Assembly (NCBI RefSeq): GCF_037940415.1
Contig: NZ_CP149798.1
Span: 6,791,001-6,855,000, forward strand
Length of the DNA stretch: 64,000 bases
Direction of reading: 5' to 3'
Source: Streptomyces sp. f51
Lineage (GTDB): Bacteria > Actinomycetota > Actinomycetes > Streptomycetales > Streptomycetaceae
Below the pieces are notes generated by a model. The model did not search any database, was not told the origin of the DNA, and was given only the letters and a program-made list of their open reading frames with translations. The position numbers and the translations under genes are program-made. Positions 42,926-52,475 of this stretch are shown here, piece by piece (position 1 is the first letter of the stretch; each line of letters begins with the position of its first letter).

Positions 42926-44210
42926 GGATGAGCAGGGCCGCGTCGGCCGTCTCGGCGCACCGGCGGACGGCGTGGGCGGGGGAGTCCTTGCCGAGCAGGA
43001 CCGAGACGATCGCCTCGCCGAAGGCCTGGGAGATCTGCGGATAGGCGGCGTGCACGGGCCTGACCCGGGCGGAGGCCAGCGTGTCGGTGAACACCCCGAG
43101 ACCGGTGGTCGTCGCGGAGTGCTCGCGCCACTCCGGACGGCGGGCGGTGGCCGAGCTGAGCGGGAGGCCACCCGCCGAGAGGTCCCAGCGCGCGTCCTGG
43201 GACGGCCGGATCATCCAGCGCACGAACTCGACGGCCGCGCGGGAGCGGGCGGAACCGTTGTCGAACACGGTCCAGGTGTCCGGCCCCGAAATGGTGATCG
43301 GCCTTCCGCTGTAGCTGGGGAGCGGGACGACGCCGTAGTCGACCTTGGCGCCGATGACGTCCGGGAGCTCCCAGGGACCGGTGGCCACCATGCCCATCCG
43401 GCCGCTGAGGAAGACCTGGTACATCTGCTCGCTGCCGGGTTTCGGGTCGACGTACACGCTCCTGTCGTGGGCCAGCCGGGCCAGCGTCGACAGGGCGCGG
43501 GGGCCCTGCCGGGCGAAGCCGATCCGTTTGCCGTCGGCGGCGATCACCTCGCCGCCGAGGTCCCAGACCATCGGCCACAGCCGCCAGACGGTGTCCTCGT
43601 CGCCGGTGCCCGGCCAGCCCGTGCCGAACACACCGCGCCCGGGGTCGGTGAGCCTGCGCGCGGTGTCGGTGAACTCGTCCCAGCTCCAGCCCGCCTTCGG
43701 GAAGGGGACCCCGGCCCGCCGGAACAGCTTCTTGTTGTAGACGACGGCCAGCGAGTCGAGCACCGCCGGGGCGGCGCGCACCTTGCCGTTGACGGTGACC
43801 GCGTCCCGTACCGGCGCCCAGAAGGAGCTCCAGGACGGGGTGCCCCCGTGCAGCGCGGAGGTGAGGTCGACGACCCGGGGACTGCGGGCGACGCTCGCCA
43901 GGTCCGAGCCGAAGATGTAGGCGATGTCGGGGTAGGAGCCGGCGGCGAGCGCGGCCGTCACCTTCTGGAGCATGGCGTCGGCCACCACTCCGCCGCCCGA
44001 ACTGTCCACCCGTATGCGGGGATGGGTGCGGTTGAACTCGGCGACCAGGGCCTCCAGGGCCTTCCTGGCCGTGTCGTTCTGGCCGTGCCACAGCTCGACG
44101 GTCACCCTGCCGTCGGCGCCGACGCCGTCCGAGGGGCCGCCGCAGCCCGCCAGTGCCCCGGCGGCCGCGGCTCCGAGGAGCAGTCGGCGCCGCGCGATCA
44201 CGCGTGTCAT
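42918..44210 (-). CDS. Sugar ABC transporter substrate-binding lipoprotein
   Basis: A 430-residue extracellular solute-binding protein family 1. The N-terminus has RRRLLLGA (possible Tat signal) and lipobox LAGC. ELWHGQNDTARKALEALVAEF, shortened here to LWHGQNDTARKALEAL, is typical of CUT1 binding proteins. The substrate should be an oligosaccharide or sugar; context points to products of the GH114-like enzyme. Confidence 0.92.
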   Translation of the reverse strand: MTRVIARRRLLLGAAAAGALAGCGGPSDGVGADGRVTVELWHGQNDTARKALEALVAEFNRTHPRIRVDSSGGGVVADAMLQKVTAALAAGSYPDIAYIFGSDLASVARSPRVVDLTSALHGGTPSWSSFWAPVRDAVTVNGKVRAAPAVLDSLAVVYNKKLFRRAGVPFPKAGWSWDEFTDTARRLTDPGRGVFGTGWPGTGDEDTVWRLWPMVWDLGGEVIAADGKRIGFARQGPRALSTLARLAHDRSVYVDPKPGSEQMYQVFLSGRMGMVATGPWELPDVIGAKVDYGVVPLPSYSGRPITISGPDTWTVFDNGSARSRAAVEFVRWMIRPSQDARWDLSAGGLPLSSATARRPEWREHSATTTGLGVFTDTLASARVRPVHAAYPQISQAFGEAIVSVLLGKDSPAHAVRRCAETADAALLIPR

Positions 44211-44221
44211 CCGGGGCCCCC

Positions 44222-45079
44222 TCAGCGCGTCCTGCGGACGTAGTCCGCGCTGCCGGGAGTCGAGACCATCACGTCCCGGCGCACGATGCTCAGCCGGTCG
44301 CCGTAGGCCGCGCGGGCCTTGCGCAGTCCGCTGTCGGTGTACTCGATGACCACCACCCGGTCGTGGAAGGCCTTCGCGTACGTGCCGCACTCGTCGTACT
44401 GGCCGCACTCCTCGGCCACCGCGAAGTCGAGCCCGGTCCGTGACCTGAGACCCGCCAGTTCGGCCGTGTTCTTCTGGGCGATCGCCAGATGCCGGGCGTG
44501 CGCGTGCCGGGACAGCAGGGTGATGAACGCGGTGGCGTCGTCCGCGGTCAGCAGGTTCCGGGAGCGGGTGTAACTGTCGTAGTTGTCGGGCTCGACGGCG
44601 TCGAATCCCTTGTCGGCGCACTCGTCGATCCACCGGTCGACGCGCGCGGCCACCCGGCGGCGCTTGTCCGGCGTCCGGATGTCGAGGAGCGCCTCGTTCC
44701 AGTCCTTGTCGACGACGGCCTTGCCGTCCGCGTCCCGCAGCAGCAGGTCGGCCGGCCACTGCGCGCGTTCCTCGGGCTGGGCCTGGAACGCGTTGACGTA
44801 GCAGATGTTGTAGAGGCCGCGGGCCGGTGTGGAGGAACGGTCGCGGCTGACGATGCGGACGTCGGCGGCCGGAGTGTAGGCGCCGCCGATCTGGTAGTCG
44901 AACCCCGCGTGCAGGGGCGGGAGTTGGACGGCGGTGGCGGTTCGGTGGGGGCCGGGATCCGGTTTCGCCGAGGCGCCGGTGTCCTTGCCTGGATCGCAGC
45001 CGGGCAGTGTCAGGAGGCCGGTCAGGGCGGTGGCCGTGACCAGGACTCCGGTGCGGAGAACACGTTTGACGGGGGGCAT
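44222..45079 (-). CDS. GH114-like endo-alpha-1,4-polygalactosaminidase lipoprotein
   Basis: A 285-residue exported protein. Lipobox LPGC anchors it to the membrane. The domain matches the GH114 (TM1410-like) barrel: FDYQIGGAY, NICYVNAFQAQ, DKGFDAVEPDNYDSY (acidic active-site region) and VAEECGQYDECGTY. Family members cleave alpha-1,4-linked polygalactosamine. It is the first gene of the sugar operon (12 bp before the binding protein gene), so it likely makes oligomers for uptake. Confidence 0.82.
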   Translation of the reverse strand: MPPVKRVLRTGVLVTATALTGLLTLPGCDPGKDTGASAKPDPGPHRTATAVQLPPLHAGFDYQIGGAYTPAADVRIVSRDRSSTPARGLYNICYVNAFQAQPEERAQWPADLLLRDADGKAVVDKDWNEALLDIRTPDKRRRVAARVDRWIDECADKGFDAVEPDNYDSYTRSRNLLTADDATAFITLLSRHAHARHLAIAQKNTAELAGLRSRTGLDFAVAEECGQYDECGTYAKAFHDRVVVIEYTDSGLRKARAAYGDRLSIVRRDVMVSTPGSADYVRRTR

Positions 45080-45301
45080 GTCCGCTCCATCAAATCGCGA
45101 GTACGTCCCCGCCTCGGACGCTTCGAGCGATCCTGGCGACTTTGGCCGGACTTGAACCTGGTCCGTTACCGGCTGGGCGCACCTCTGCGTGCCGGGTCGC
45201 GCCACGGCACGCTCAGGATCAAATCGTGCAGGCCCGACTTCGTCAAGTGCGGGCCAAGGCTTGGGGCGTCGTCCGGCGAGGACGCCCGCCGGACCGGGGC
45301 G

Positions 45302-45814
45302 TCAGGGACGCGGGGGGTGCGGCGGGTGCGGGGGAGGGGGCGGCAACGTCGTGACGTCCGGGGCCGGTTCGGGCCAGACGAGCAGCACGGGGCAGGGGGC
45401 GTGGTCGACGACGAAGCGTCCGGCGGGGCCCAGGCTGTGCGGGCCGAGCCGGCTGCGGTCGCCGTCGCGGGCCAGCACCAGCAGTCCGGCGCCCTCGGCC
45501 GCGGCGACCACCTCCCGCTCGACCCGGCCGGTGCGCTCCAGGCGGGTCGCCGGGCTCCCGAGGCGCTGGGCCGCCGCGTCGAGGAGCTCGGCCGCGGAGA
45601 CCGTGCCGAGGCTCTCCAGCAGGTCGCCGGGGTCGGGTTCGGACCGTCCGCGGCCGAGGAGTCCCGCGAACGCGCCGTGCGCGAGACCGGGCACGGCGGG
45701 GTCCGCGACATGGAGCAGCACCACCTCCGTCGCGCCGGGGGCGTGCGTCCGTACGGCGTCCACGCACGCCGGCCATGTTCCCTCGACCAGCCAGACGACC
45801 ACCCGCATGCCCAT
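45302..45814 (-). CDS. UspA-like protein with Pro-rich tail
   Basis: A 170-residue protein. VVVWLVEG at the start and LLVLARDGD, RSRLGPHSLGPAGRFVVDHAPCPVLLV near the end match the universal stress protein fold, with the nucleotide loop followed by the PCPVLLV strand; the tail is a proline/histidine run. Its ATG overlaps the stop of the upstream transporter gene (TGATG), so translation is coupled and the protein may sense nucleotide or energy state for that transporter. Confidence 0.72.
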   Translation of the reverse strand: MGMRVVVWLVEGTWPACVDAVRTHAPGATEVVLLHVADPAVPGLAHGAFAGLLGRGRSEPDPGDLLESLGTVSAAELLDAAAQRLGSPATRLERTGRVEREVVAAAEGAGLLVLARDGDRSRLGPHSLGPAGRFVVDHAPCPVLLVWPEPAPDVTTLPPPPPHPPHPPRP

Positions 45815-47172
45815 CAGCCTCCGATGACGTGGAGCGAGACCCACAGCGCCAGCACGGCGGGGACCAGGGCCGCGGGGACGGCGATCAGGCCCAGCCGGGT
45901 GAACTCCTTCAGGTCGACGCCGTGTTCGTGCTGATGCACGATACGACGCCACAGCAGCGTCGCGAGGGAACCGGCGTACGTCAGATTGGGTCCGATGTTG
46001 ACGCCGAGCAGGACGGCCAGCACCGCGCCCGCGCCGGAGTCGGCGGCCAGCGGCAGCAGGACGAGGACCGCCGGCAGGTTGTTGATCAGGTTGGCCAGGA
46101 CGGCGGCGATCGCGGCGACACCGAGCAGTGCCGCCAGCGAGCCGCCCGTCGGAAGGAGGTCGTCGAGGGCGCCGGCCAGACCGTTGTCGACCACCGCGCG
46201 GACGACGATGCCGAGCGCCAGGACGAAGGCGAGGAAGGAAGGCGCCGCGGCGCGCACGACGGTGAGCGGGGTGGTGCGGCGGCGGACGAGCGCTCGTCCG
46301 GCCAGCACGAGCGCCCCCGCGGCGGCGGACCAGGCAGGGTCGATGCCGACGGCCGAGGCGAGGACGAACCCGGCGAGGGTGCAGCCCACGGTGATCAGGG
46401 CGAACAGCGGCACGTCCGGCGGTTCCTCCGTGTGCCCGGAGGACGCGCCCACCGCGAGGTCACGGGCGAAGAAGCGCCGGAAGACCACGTACTCGGCGCC
46501 GATCGCCACCAGCCAGGGCAGCACCATCAGCGCGGCGAACCGGGTGAAGCTCAGACCGCTGGCGGTGAACGCGAGCAGGTTGGTGAGGTTGGAGACCGGC
46601 AGGAGCAGCGAGGCGGTGTTCGACAGGTGGGTGCACGCGTACACGTGCGGCTTGGGGCGGGCCCCCATCCGCGCCGCCGTCGCGAACACGACGGGGGTGA
46701 GCAGCACGATGGTGGCGTCCAGGCTGAGCACCGCCGTGATCGCCGAGGCGAGCACGAACACGGCGGTCAGCAGCCGGCCGGGCTGCCCCGCGGCCCAGCG
46801 CGCCATCCAGGCGCCGCACGCCTGGAAGAGGCCCTCGTCGTCGCAGTACTTGGCCAGGACGAGGACGGCGGCGAGGAAGCCGATCACCGGCCCCAGATGG
46901 GCGGCCTCCGCGCGGGCGTGGTCCCAGGAGATCGCCCCGGTGGCCAGGACCAGCCCCGCGGCGGGCACGGCCACGACCGCCTCGGGCCAGCCGAACGGCC
47001 GCACCACCGCGCAGACGAGGACGGCCGCGAGCAGGACGACGGACAGCGTCTCGGCGAGCGGGCTCGCGAGAGCGGCTGCCAGGGGCGTGCCGGTCGCGCC
47101 GGGGAGGCCTTGGACGAATGTGCTGTTCAGGATGGTGTTCCTTCGGGCGGTGACGACGGCGCCCTCCATCAC
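45814..47172 (-). CDS. ArsB/NhaD-superfamily ion transporter
   Basis: A 452-residue protein with about 11 helices of the ion-transporter superfamily (ArsB, citrate, Na+/H+ types). Characteristic blocks are LSLDATIVLLTPVVFATA, LSNTASLLLPVSNLTNLLAF and the symmetrical NLINNLPAVLVLLPL with GVNIGPNLTYAGSLATLLW. It resembles ArsB arsenite exporters, but no arsR or arsC is nearby, so the ion is unknown. The start codon is uncertain (47172 or 47169). Confidence 0.82.
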   Translation of the reverse strand: MMEGAVVTARRNTILNSTFVQGLPGATGTPLAAALASPLAETLSVVLLAAVLVCAVVRPFGWPEAVVAVPAAGLVLATGAISWDHARAEAAHLGPVIGFLAAVLVLAKYCDDEGLFQACGAWMARWAAGQPGRLLTAVFVLASAITAVLSLDATIVLLTPVVFATAARMGARPKPHVYACTHLSNTASLLLPVSNLTNLLAFTASGLSFTRFAALMVLPWLVAIGAEYVVFRRFFARDLAVGASSGHTEEPPDVPLFALITVGCTLAGFVLASAVGIDPAWSAAAGALVLAGRALVRRRTTPLTVVRAAAPSFLAFVLALGIVVRAVVDNGLAGALDDLLPTGGSLAALLGVAAIAAVLANLINNLPAVLVLLPLAADSGAGAVLAVLLGVNIGPNLTYAGSLATLLWRRIVHQHEHGVDLKEFTRLGLIAVPAALVPAVLALWVSLHVIGG

Positions 47173-47274
47173 ATCAGACGGGGCGGCGCTCGCCGGTGAA
47201 CACCCTCCCCTCGCGTCGCCGCCCCGCCGCGGCGCTCGCCCCCGCCGACCGGTCGCCGCGCCGGCCTCGCGCGC

Positions 47275-49650
47275 TCACTCCTCGCCGAGGAGGGACAGCT
47301 CCGCCCAGATCGTCTTGCCCTCGGGGGTGTGCCGGCTGCCCCAGCGCTGGGTGAGCTGGGCGACGAGGAGCAGCCCGCGGCCGCCCTCGTCGAAGGTCTT
47401 CGCCCGGCGCAGATGGGGCGCGGTGTGGCTGCTGTCCGAGACCTCGCAGATCAGGGTCTCGGTGTCGTGGATGAGCCGCAGCCGGATGGGCGGTTCGCCG
47501 TAGCGGATGGCGTTGGTGACCAGCTCGCTCACCACCAGCTCGGCCGTGAACGTGGCCGCCGTGAGCCCCCACACCTCCAGCTGGTCGGCGACCTGCTTGC
47601 GGATCGGCGCGACGAGGGCGGGGTCCGCGGGGATGGCCCAGGTGGACACGTCGGACGGGGCGAGGCCCTGCGTACGGGCGAGCAGCAGCGCCACGTCGTC
47701 CGGCGCCCCGCCCGAGGGGAGCAGCGCCTGGAGGATCGCGTGGGCCGCGCCCTCCAGGCTTCGCGAGGACTCCTGGAGCGCCCGGCAGAACAGCCGCAGG
47801 CCCGCTTCGACGTCCCGGTCCCGGCTCTCCAGCAGACCGTCGGTGTACAGCGCGAGCACCGTGCCCTCCGGCAGGTCGAGTTCGGCCGACTCGAAGGGCA
47901 GCCCGCCCATGCCGAGGGCGGGACCGGGCGGCACGTCGATCTGGCGGGGCGGTCCGTCCGGCGGCAGGACGACGGGCGGCGGATGGCCCGCGCTGGCGAG
48001 CGTGCAGCGCCGGGAGACCGGGTCGTACACCGCGTAGACGCAGGTGGCGCCCACCTCTCCGGTGATCCCCTCGGCCCCGGCCTCGGCGGACAGCCGTACG
48101 ACGAGGTCGTCGAGGTGGGTGAGCAGTTCGTCCGGGGCCAGATCGATGTCGGCGAGCGTGCGGACGGCGGTGCGCAGCCGGCCCATCGTCGCCGAGGCCT
48201 GGATGCCGTTGCCGATGACGTCGCCGACGACCATGGCGACCCGCATCCCGGACAGCGGGATCACGTCGAACCAGTCGCCGCCGACCCCGGCGCGCGCCGC
48301 CGGCAGATAGCGCGAGGCCGCCTCCAGGGCCGCGGTCCGGGGCAGGGACTGGGGCAGGAGGCTGCGCTGAAGGGCCAGCGCCGTCTGCCGCTCGCGGGAG
48401 AAGCGCCGGGCGTTGTCGATGCAGACGGCGGCTCTGGCCGTGACCTCCTCGGCGAGCAGCACGTCGTCGGCCGTGAAGGGGTCGGGCCGCCGGAACCGGC
48501 TGAGGACGACGACCCCGAGGGTCCGGCCGCGCGCCCGGACGGGCACCGACATGGTGGCGTGGACGCCGTACTCCCGTACGTGCTGCCCGCGCGGCCCGTC
48601 CCAGCTCAGCCACTTCGCCAGGGTGCCGTTCGCGTTCGGCGCGACGAGGGGACGGCCGACGACCAGCGAGTCGGCCTGCGGCGAGGACGCGGGATACACG
48701 TCGACGTCACCGGGTTCGAGGACCGCTTCCGGGTTCCCGGCGCTCACCGAGCGGTGGGCGGCGCGGCGCAGCGTGACCGGGGCGGCCGGCGGCCCGACGC
48801 TGTACTCGGCGCCGTTCTCCGGCGGGTCCAGCAGATCGACGCTGACGAAGTCGGCGAGCGCGGGGACGCAGACGTCGGCCAGTTCCTGGGCCGTCCGCGT
48901 GACGTCGAGGGTGGTGCCGATGCGCACGCTGGCCTCGTTGACCAGTTGGAGCCGCTCGCGGGCCCGGTTCTGCTCGGTGGTGTCGTGCGCGGCCACACAC
49001 ACGCCGATGACGCGTCCGTGGGTGTCGGTGAGCGGGGCGATCCGCGCGAGCCAGTGGTGCGCCCGCTCCTCGCCGCCGGCGCGCGCGTACGTCTCCACGT
49101 CACGGCTCCGGCCGGAGGCGAGCACCTCGGCCATCTCGCGCTCCAGCCGCTCCCCGGACTCCCCGGAGCCGATCTCCGAGACCTTCAGCCCCCGGATGCG
49201 CTCCTCGGGGATGCCGATCACCTCGGACATCGCGTCGTTGAGGCCGTACAGCCGCAGCCGCTCGTCGTAGACGGCCATGGCGCACGGCGCCTGGGCGAGG
49301 AAGGCACGGGCCAGCGGGTCGTCCGGGGTGCGCGGCTCCAGGCCCTCGACCGGGGTGAGCACGAGCCAGCCGCCGGTGTCCTTGCGGGGATGGGCGAGCA
49401 GCCACACGGACAGCACCCGGCCGTCGCGGTGGCGCAGGGCGAGCACGCCGTCGCGGCGGTCGCCCCCGGTGCCCGGGAGCGGAGTCGTGGTCCCGGGGGC
49501 GAGGAGGTCCGCCGCCGGGCGGCCCTCGACCTCCTCGGGCGAATAGCCAAGGAGCCGCCGGGCGCCCTCGTTCCAGTGGATCAGGGTGCCGTTCCCGTCG
49601 ATGACCGCCCGTGCGGTGGTGGCCTCGTCGAGAGGGTGGACCGGGCTCAT
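47275..49650 (-). CDS. PAS-PAS-GAF-SpoIIE phosphatase with C-terminal HATPase
   Basis: A 791-residue regulator. Two PAS domains (about 10-95 and 115-235), a GAF domain (about 245-415), a SpoIIE-type PP2C phosphatase (LQRSLLPQSLP, GVGGDWFDVIPL, VVGDVIGNGIQASATMGRLR) and an RsbW-like ATPase with VSELVTNAIRYGEPPIRLRL and DEGGRGLLLV. Such proteins can both dephosphorylate an anti-sigma antagonist and act as an anti-sigma kinase, responding to signals bound by PAS/GAF. Start 49650 (ATG) is used; GTG 49659 is closer to a ribosome site. Confidence 0.93.
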   Translation of the reverse strand: MSPVHPLDEATTARAVIDGNGTLIHWNEGARRLLGYSPEEVEGRPAADLLAPGTTTPLPGTGGDRRDGVLALRHRDGRVLSVWLLAHPRKDTGGWLVLTPVEGLEPRTPDDPLARAFLAQAPCAMAVYDERLRLYGLNDAMSEVIGIPEERIRGLKVSEIGSGESGERLEREMAEVLASGRSRDVETYARAGGEERAHHWLARIAPLTDTHGRVIGVCVAAHDTTEQNRARERLQLVNEASVRIGTTLDVTRTAQELADVCVPALADFVSVDLLDPPENGAEYSVGPPAAPVTLRRAAHRSVSAGNPEAVLEPGDVDVYPASSPQADSLVVGRPLVAPNANGTLAKWLSWDGPRGQHVREYGVHATMSVPVRARGRTLGVVVLSRFRRPDPFTADDVLLAEEVTARAAVCIDNARRFSRERQTALALQRSLLPQSLPRTAALEAASRYLPAARAGVGGDWFDVIPLSGMRVAMVVGDVIGNGIQASATMGRLRTAVRTLADIDLAPDELLTHLDDLVVRLSAEAGAEGITGEVGATCVYAVYDPVSRRCTLASAGHPPPVVLPPDGPPRQIDVPPGPALGMGGLPFESAELDLPEGTVLALYTDGLLESRDRDVEAGLRLFCRALQESSRSLEGAAHAILQALLPSGGAPDDVALLLARTQGLAPSDVSTWAIPADPALVAPIRKQVADQLEVWGLTAATFTAELVVSELVTNAIRYGEPPIRLRLIHDTETLICEVSDSSHTAPHLRRAKTFDEGGRGLLLVAQLTQRWGSRHTPEGKTIWAELSLLGEE

Positions 49651-50338
49651 CGTCGCCACTTTCCCTTGTACGCACACTCGCGGTGATCAAGCGCGCCGTC
49701 CGGGTTCCAGACTAGTGGCTGCGCGTCGTGCGCACCGTCGAACGGCGAGGGCCCGGACAGCCATTCGTACGGACCGAACCGGCCGGATCCGTACCGGCCG
49801 GTTCCGCGCGCCCGGCGGTGTGCCTTCCCGGGGCCGCCGACCGAGGGCGGGAGGAACGGGGTCGGCGGCCGGTTTCGCGTGGGAGAGCCGCCGTCCCGCG
49901 CGGGGCCCTGGGGAAGGGCCGGGTCCCCAGTGGACTACGGAGTCGTGTGCGCGGGGAGCGTGCGCGAGAACCCGGAGTGCGTGAACGGTTCACACGGGGC
50001 GCGTGGAATTGCGAAAGCCGCGGCGCCCCCGCCGAGTGGGCGTTCCTTTTTGACATTCTTTCAATAAGCCTGATCTCGCCCATGCGCCTTGTTGCTGGCG
50101 AGTGTGTTGTGCGAGGGTGAGCCTCCCGCGCTTGGTCAAGGGCCGGGTCTGAATCGCTGTTCGCCATTCCCGGCTGTCGACGAGCTCAAGAGGCTCCCTG
50201 AGCGACGGTCGCCGCACGGCCTTCGTCCCCGGCCGTTTTCCCGGCGCTCCGTCAAAAGGTCCACACCAATCGGGACTCCTTTTCGACGGGCAAGCACGTC
50301 CTGTGTGCCACCTTGCACCTCGGAAGGAACCCGCTCCC
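49651..50338. other. 688-bp gene-free region with AT-richer patch and a hairpin
   Basis: No convincing gene. A perfect 11-bp inverted repeat (49832-49842/49860-49870) looks like a terminator or operator. Around 50040-50090 the base composition is clearly AT-richer; TTGACA (50050-50055) there is a good -35 box, but the -10 (TGATCT near 50071) is poor and the spacing short. This is a likely promoter region for the downstream lectin gene. Confidence 0.4.
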
Positions 50339-52375
50339 GTGCGCACCCCCCACCCGCCGCTGCCCGACCGTCCGCCGGGCGGATATTTCGGCGAATCCGA
50401 CGAGGAGCTGGCCGCTCTGCTGAGAGGCGGGGCGGAGGCCGACACCACGCGTCCCGTCGCCCTGCTGACGGCCCGGCACTGGCGGCCGGCGTACGACTAC
50501 GCGGTGATCTGCCTCGCCACCTCCTCGCAGGTCGCCTCCATGGTCGCCGAGGCCTCCTTCCATCACGTCCTCGACGGCCTCGGGGAGGGCGAACACGCGC
50601 TCGCACTGCGGCCCGAACTCCTCGTGACCGTTCGGGACACGGTCCGCACCTGGGCGGCCGACGACCGGATATGCGAAGCCCTCCCCGCCCTGAGGAAACC
50701 CGCGGGAGGCCGCGGTATGCGCGCGGCGAAGTCCATGACGGCCGAAAACCGCAAGCTGGCCGAATACGCTTTCCTCGGCCTTCCGGGCGCCGCCCGATGC
50801 CTGTTGTGGCACACCGAGGTCGAGGCCGAGTCGCTGTCCGTGCCCGCGGGGCTTTTGGGTCTGGACGCCGAGAGCGCCGCCGCGGCCTGGGAACAGGCCC
50901 GTGAGCAATTCCGCCAGGCGTGCCTGCGTGCCCATATGGAACTCGCGCCGACCAGGGAATGCCGGTTCCACAACCGGCTCCTCGACGTTCCGATCCGGCG
51001 CGGCGGAGCGTTGCTGCCCGAGGTGCGGCAGCATCTGTCGGTGTGCTCCTACTGCCGTCACGCGGCGGCTCAACTCGCCTACTTCGAGGGCGAGTTGGGT
51101 CTTCTGATCGCGGAGTCCGTGCTGGGCTGGGGCGCTCGCCGCTACTTCGACTCCCGCCGGGCCCGCGGGCGGCAGGCGCTGCGGGCCCGCAGCGTCTCCG
51201 CCTTCGCCGGCCGACGTCGGCGGGGCGGTGAGCGTCCGAGGAGGAGCGGGCGTCTCCTGGGCGGCGGACGCGCGGCGGACCGCGATCTCCCCGGCCCGGA
51301 CGGCCCTTCCGCGGACGAACCGCGCCGGGACACGGGCGGGACCCCGGCCGGCCGGGCACGCCCCGTCACGGGCGAGCGCCTCGCGGATTCGGGACACCTC
51401 GCTGACGCGGGACACCTCGCGGGCTCCGGACACTCCCGAGCCGAGGACCGCTTCGAGGGCGCGGAGCGCTTCGGAGACGCGGGACACCCTCAAGAGCCAG
51501 GGCTTCCCGGAGGTCCCGGGCACCCTGGAGACCTCGGGCACACCGGAGGCGAGGCACGCTTCGGAGGGGACGAGCGGCTCGGAGGCGCCGGGCACCCTGG
51601 AGACCCCGGGTTTTCCGGGAGCGAGGGGCACCCCCGAAGCGAGGGGCGGTCCGACGGCGACGGGCGGTCCGACGGCGGTGCCGGACCGGTGGACCGCGGA
51701 CGCGCCGGTACGGGCGGACGCCGGCGTCCGCAGGCCCTGTTCGCGTCGACGGGACGCCGGGCCGCCAAGCCGGCGGAGGGGTCGCAGCAGGTGCTGGTCA
51801 CCGGGGCCGGTCTGTCGGCGGCCCTGCTGGCGACCGTCCTCGCGGTCAGCCTGTGGCCGAACGAGGACGGCGGCGACCCCGCCGCGGCCATCGGCGCGAG
51901 CAGCAGCCGGACCCTGTCACCCACCCAGGACGCCCAGGTCCCGCCCGTGAACTCCACGCGGCCTCCCGCGGCCGGAGTCCCGACCCGGCTGCGCAACGCG
52001 GACGCCGGCCTGTGCCTGGACGTCCGCGACTCCCGGGCCGTGGAAGGCGCCGAGGCCACGCTGGACGCGTGCTCGTCCGCGCGCACCCAGGAATGGGCCT
52101 ACGAGCGGGACGGCCTGCTGCGCAGCGTCGCCGCTCCCGCGCTCTGCCTCGACGCGCGGGCCGACGACGGTGTCCTCCTCCTCAGCCGCTGCGCCCAGGA
52201 CGACGCGAAGCAGCGGGAGAACCTGCGCTACGACTTCACCGACGAGGGCGAGCTGCTGTCCCGGGGGCGCGACGGACTGGCCGTCGCGCCCGCGTCCGAG
52301 GACTCGGGCGCCGACATCGTGGTCAAGGTCCGCGACTACTCCGAGATCCAGCGCTGGCGCACCGAGGGCAGCTAG
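50339..52375 (+). CDS. Membrane protein with zinc-finger anti-sigma-like motif and ricin-type lectin domain
   Basis: A 678-residue protein. The N-terminal ~240 residues are helical and end in HLSVCSYC, the H-x3-C-x2-C pattern of zinc-binding anti-sigma domains. An Arg-rich stretch and a ~140-residue Gly/Asp/Arg/His linker with G-x-x-like repeats follow, then one TM helix (VTGAGLSAALLATVLAVSLW, about 487-506) and a C-terminal beta-trefoil (RLRNADAGLCLDVRDS, CSSARTQEWAYE). The layout puts the zinc motif inside and the lectin outside, suggesting signalling of carbohydrate binding to transcription. GTG 50339 is chosen for GGAAGGA upstream. Confidence 0.75.
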   Translation: MRTPHPPLPDRPPGGYFGESDEELAALLRGGAEADTTRPVALLTARHWRPAYDYAVICLATSSQVASMVAEASFHHVLDGLGEGEHALALRPELLVTVRDTVRTWAADDRICEALPALRKPAGGRGMRAAKSMTAENRKLAEYAFLGLPGAARCLLWHTEVEAESLSVPAGLLGLDAESAAAAWEQAREQFRQACLRAHMELAPTRECRFHNRLLDVPIRRGGALLPEVRQHLSVCSYCRHAAAQLAYFEGELGLLIAESVLGWGARRYFDSRRARGRQALRARSVSAFAGRRRRGGERPRRSGRLLGGGRAADRDLPGPDGPSADEPRRDTGGTPAGRARPVTGERLADSGHLADAGHLAGSGHSRAEDRFEGAERFGDAGHPQEPGLPGGPGHPGDLGHTGGEARFGGDERLGGAGHPGDPGFSGSEGHPRSEGRSDGDGRSDGGAGPVDRGRAGTGGRRRPQALFASTGRRAAKPAEGSQQVLVTGAGLSAALLATVLAVSLWPNEDGGDPAAAIGASSSRTLSPTQDAQVPPVNSTRPPAAGVPTRLRNADAGLCLDVRDSRAVEGAEATLDACSSARTQEWAYERDGLLRSVAAPALCLDARADDGVLLLSRCAQDDAKQRENLRYDFTDEGELLSRGRDGLAVAPASEDSGADIVVKVRDYSEIQRWRTEGS

Positions 52376-52436
52376 GCACACGGCGCCGGGGCACCGCGGA
52401 TGGCCGGGCGCGACACCGCCCGTACCGCGGCGGCCC

Positions 52437-52463
52437 CCGCCCCGGCGCGCACGGCCGGGGCGG
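52437..52463. terminator. Terminator, 10-bp stem
   Basis: Perfect repeat 52437-52446/52454-52463 with a 7-nt loop, between convergent genes. Confidence 0.65.
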
Positions 52464-52475
52464 TTCCGTCCGCCG

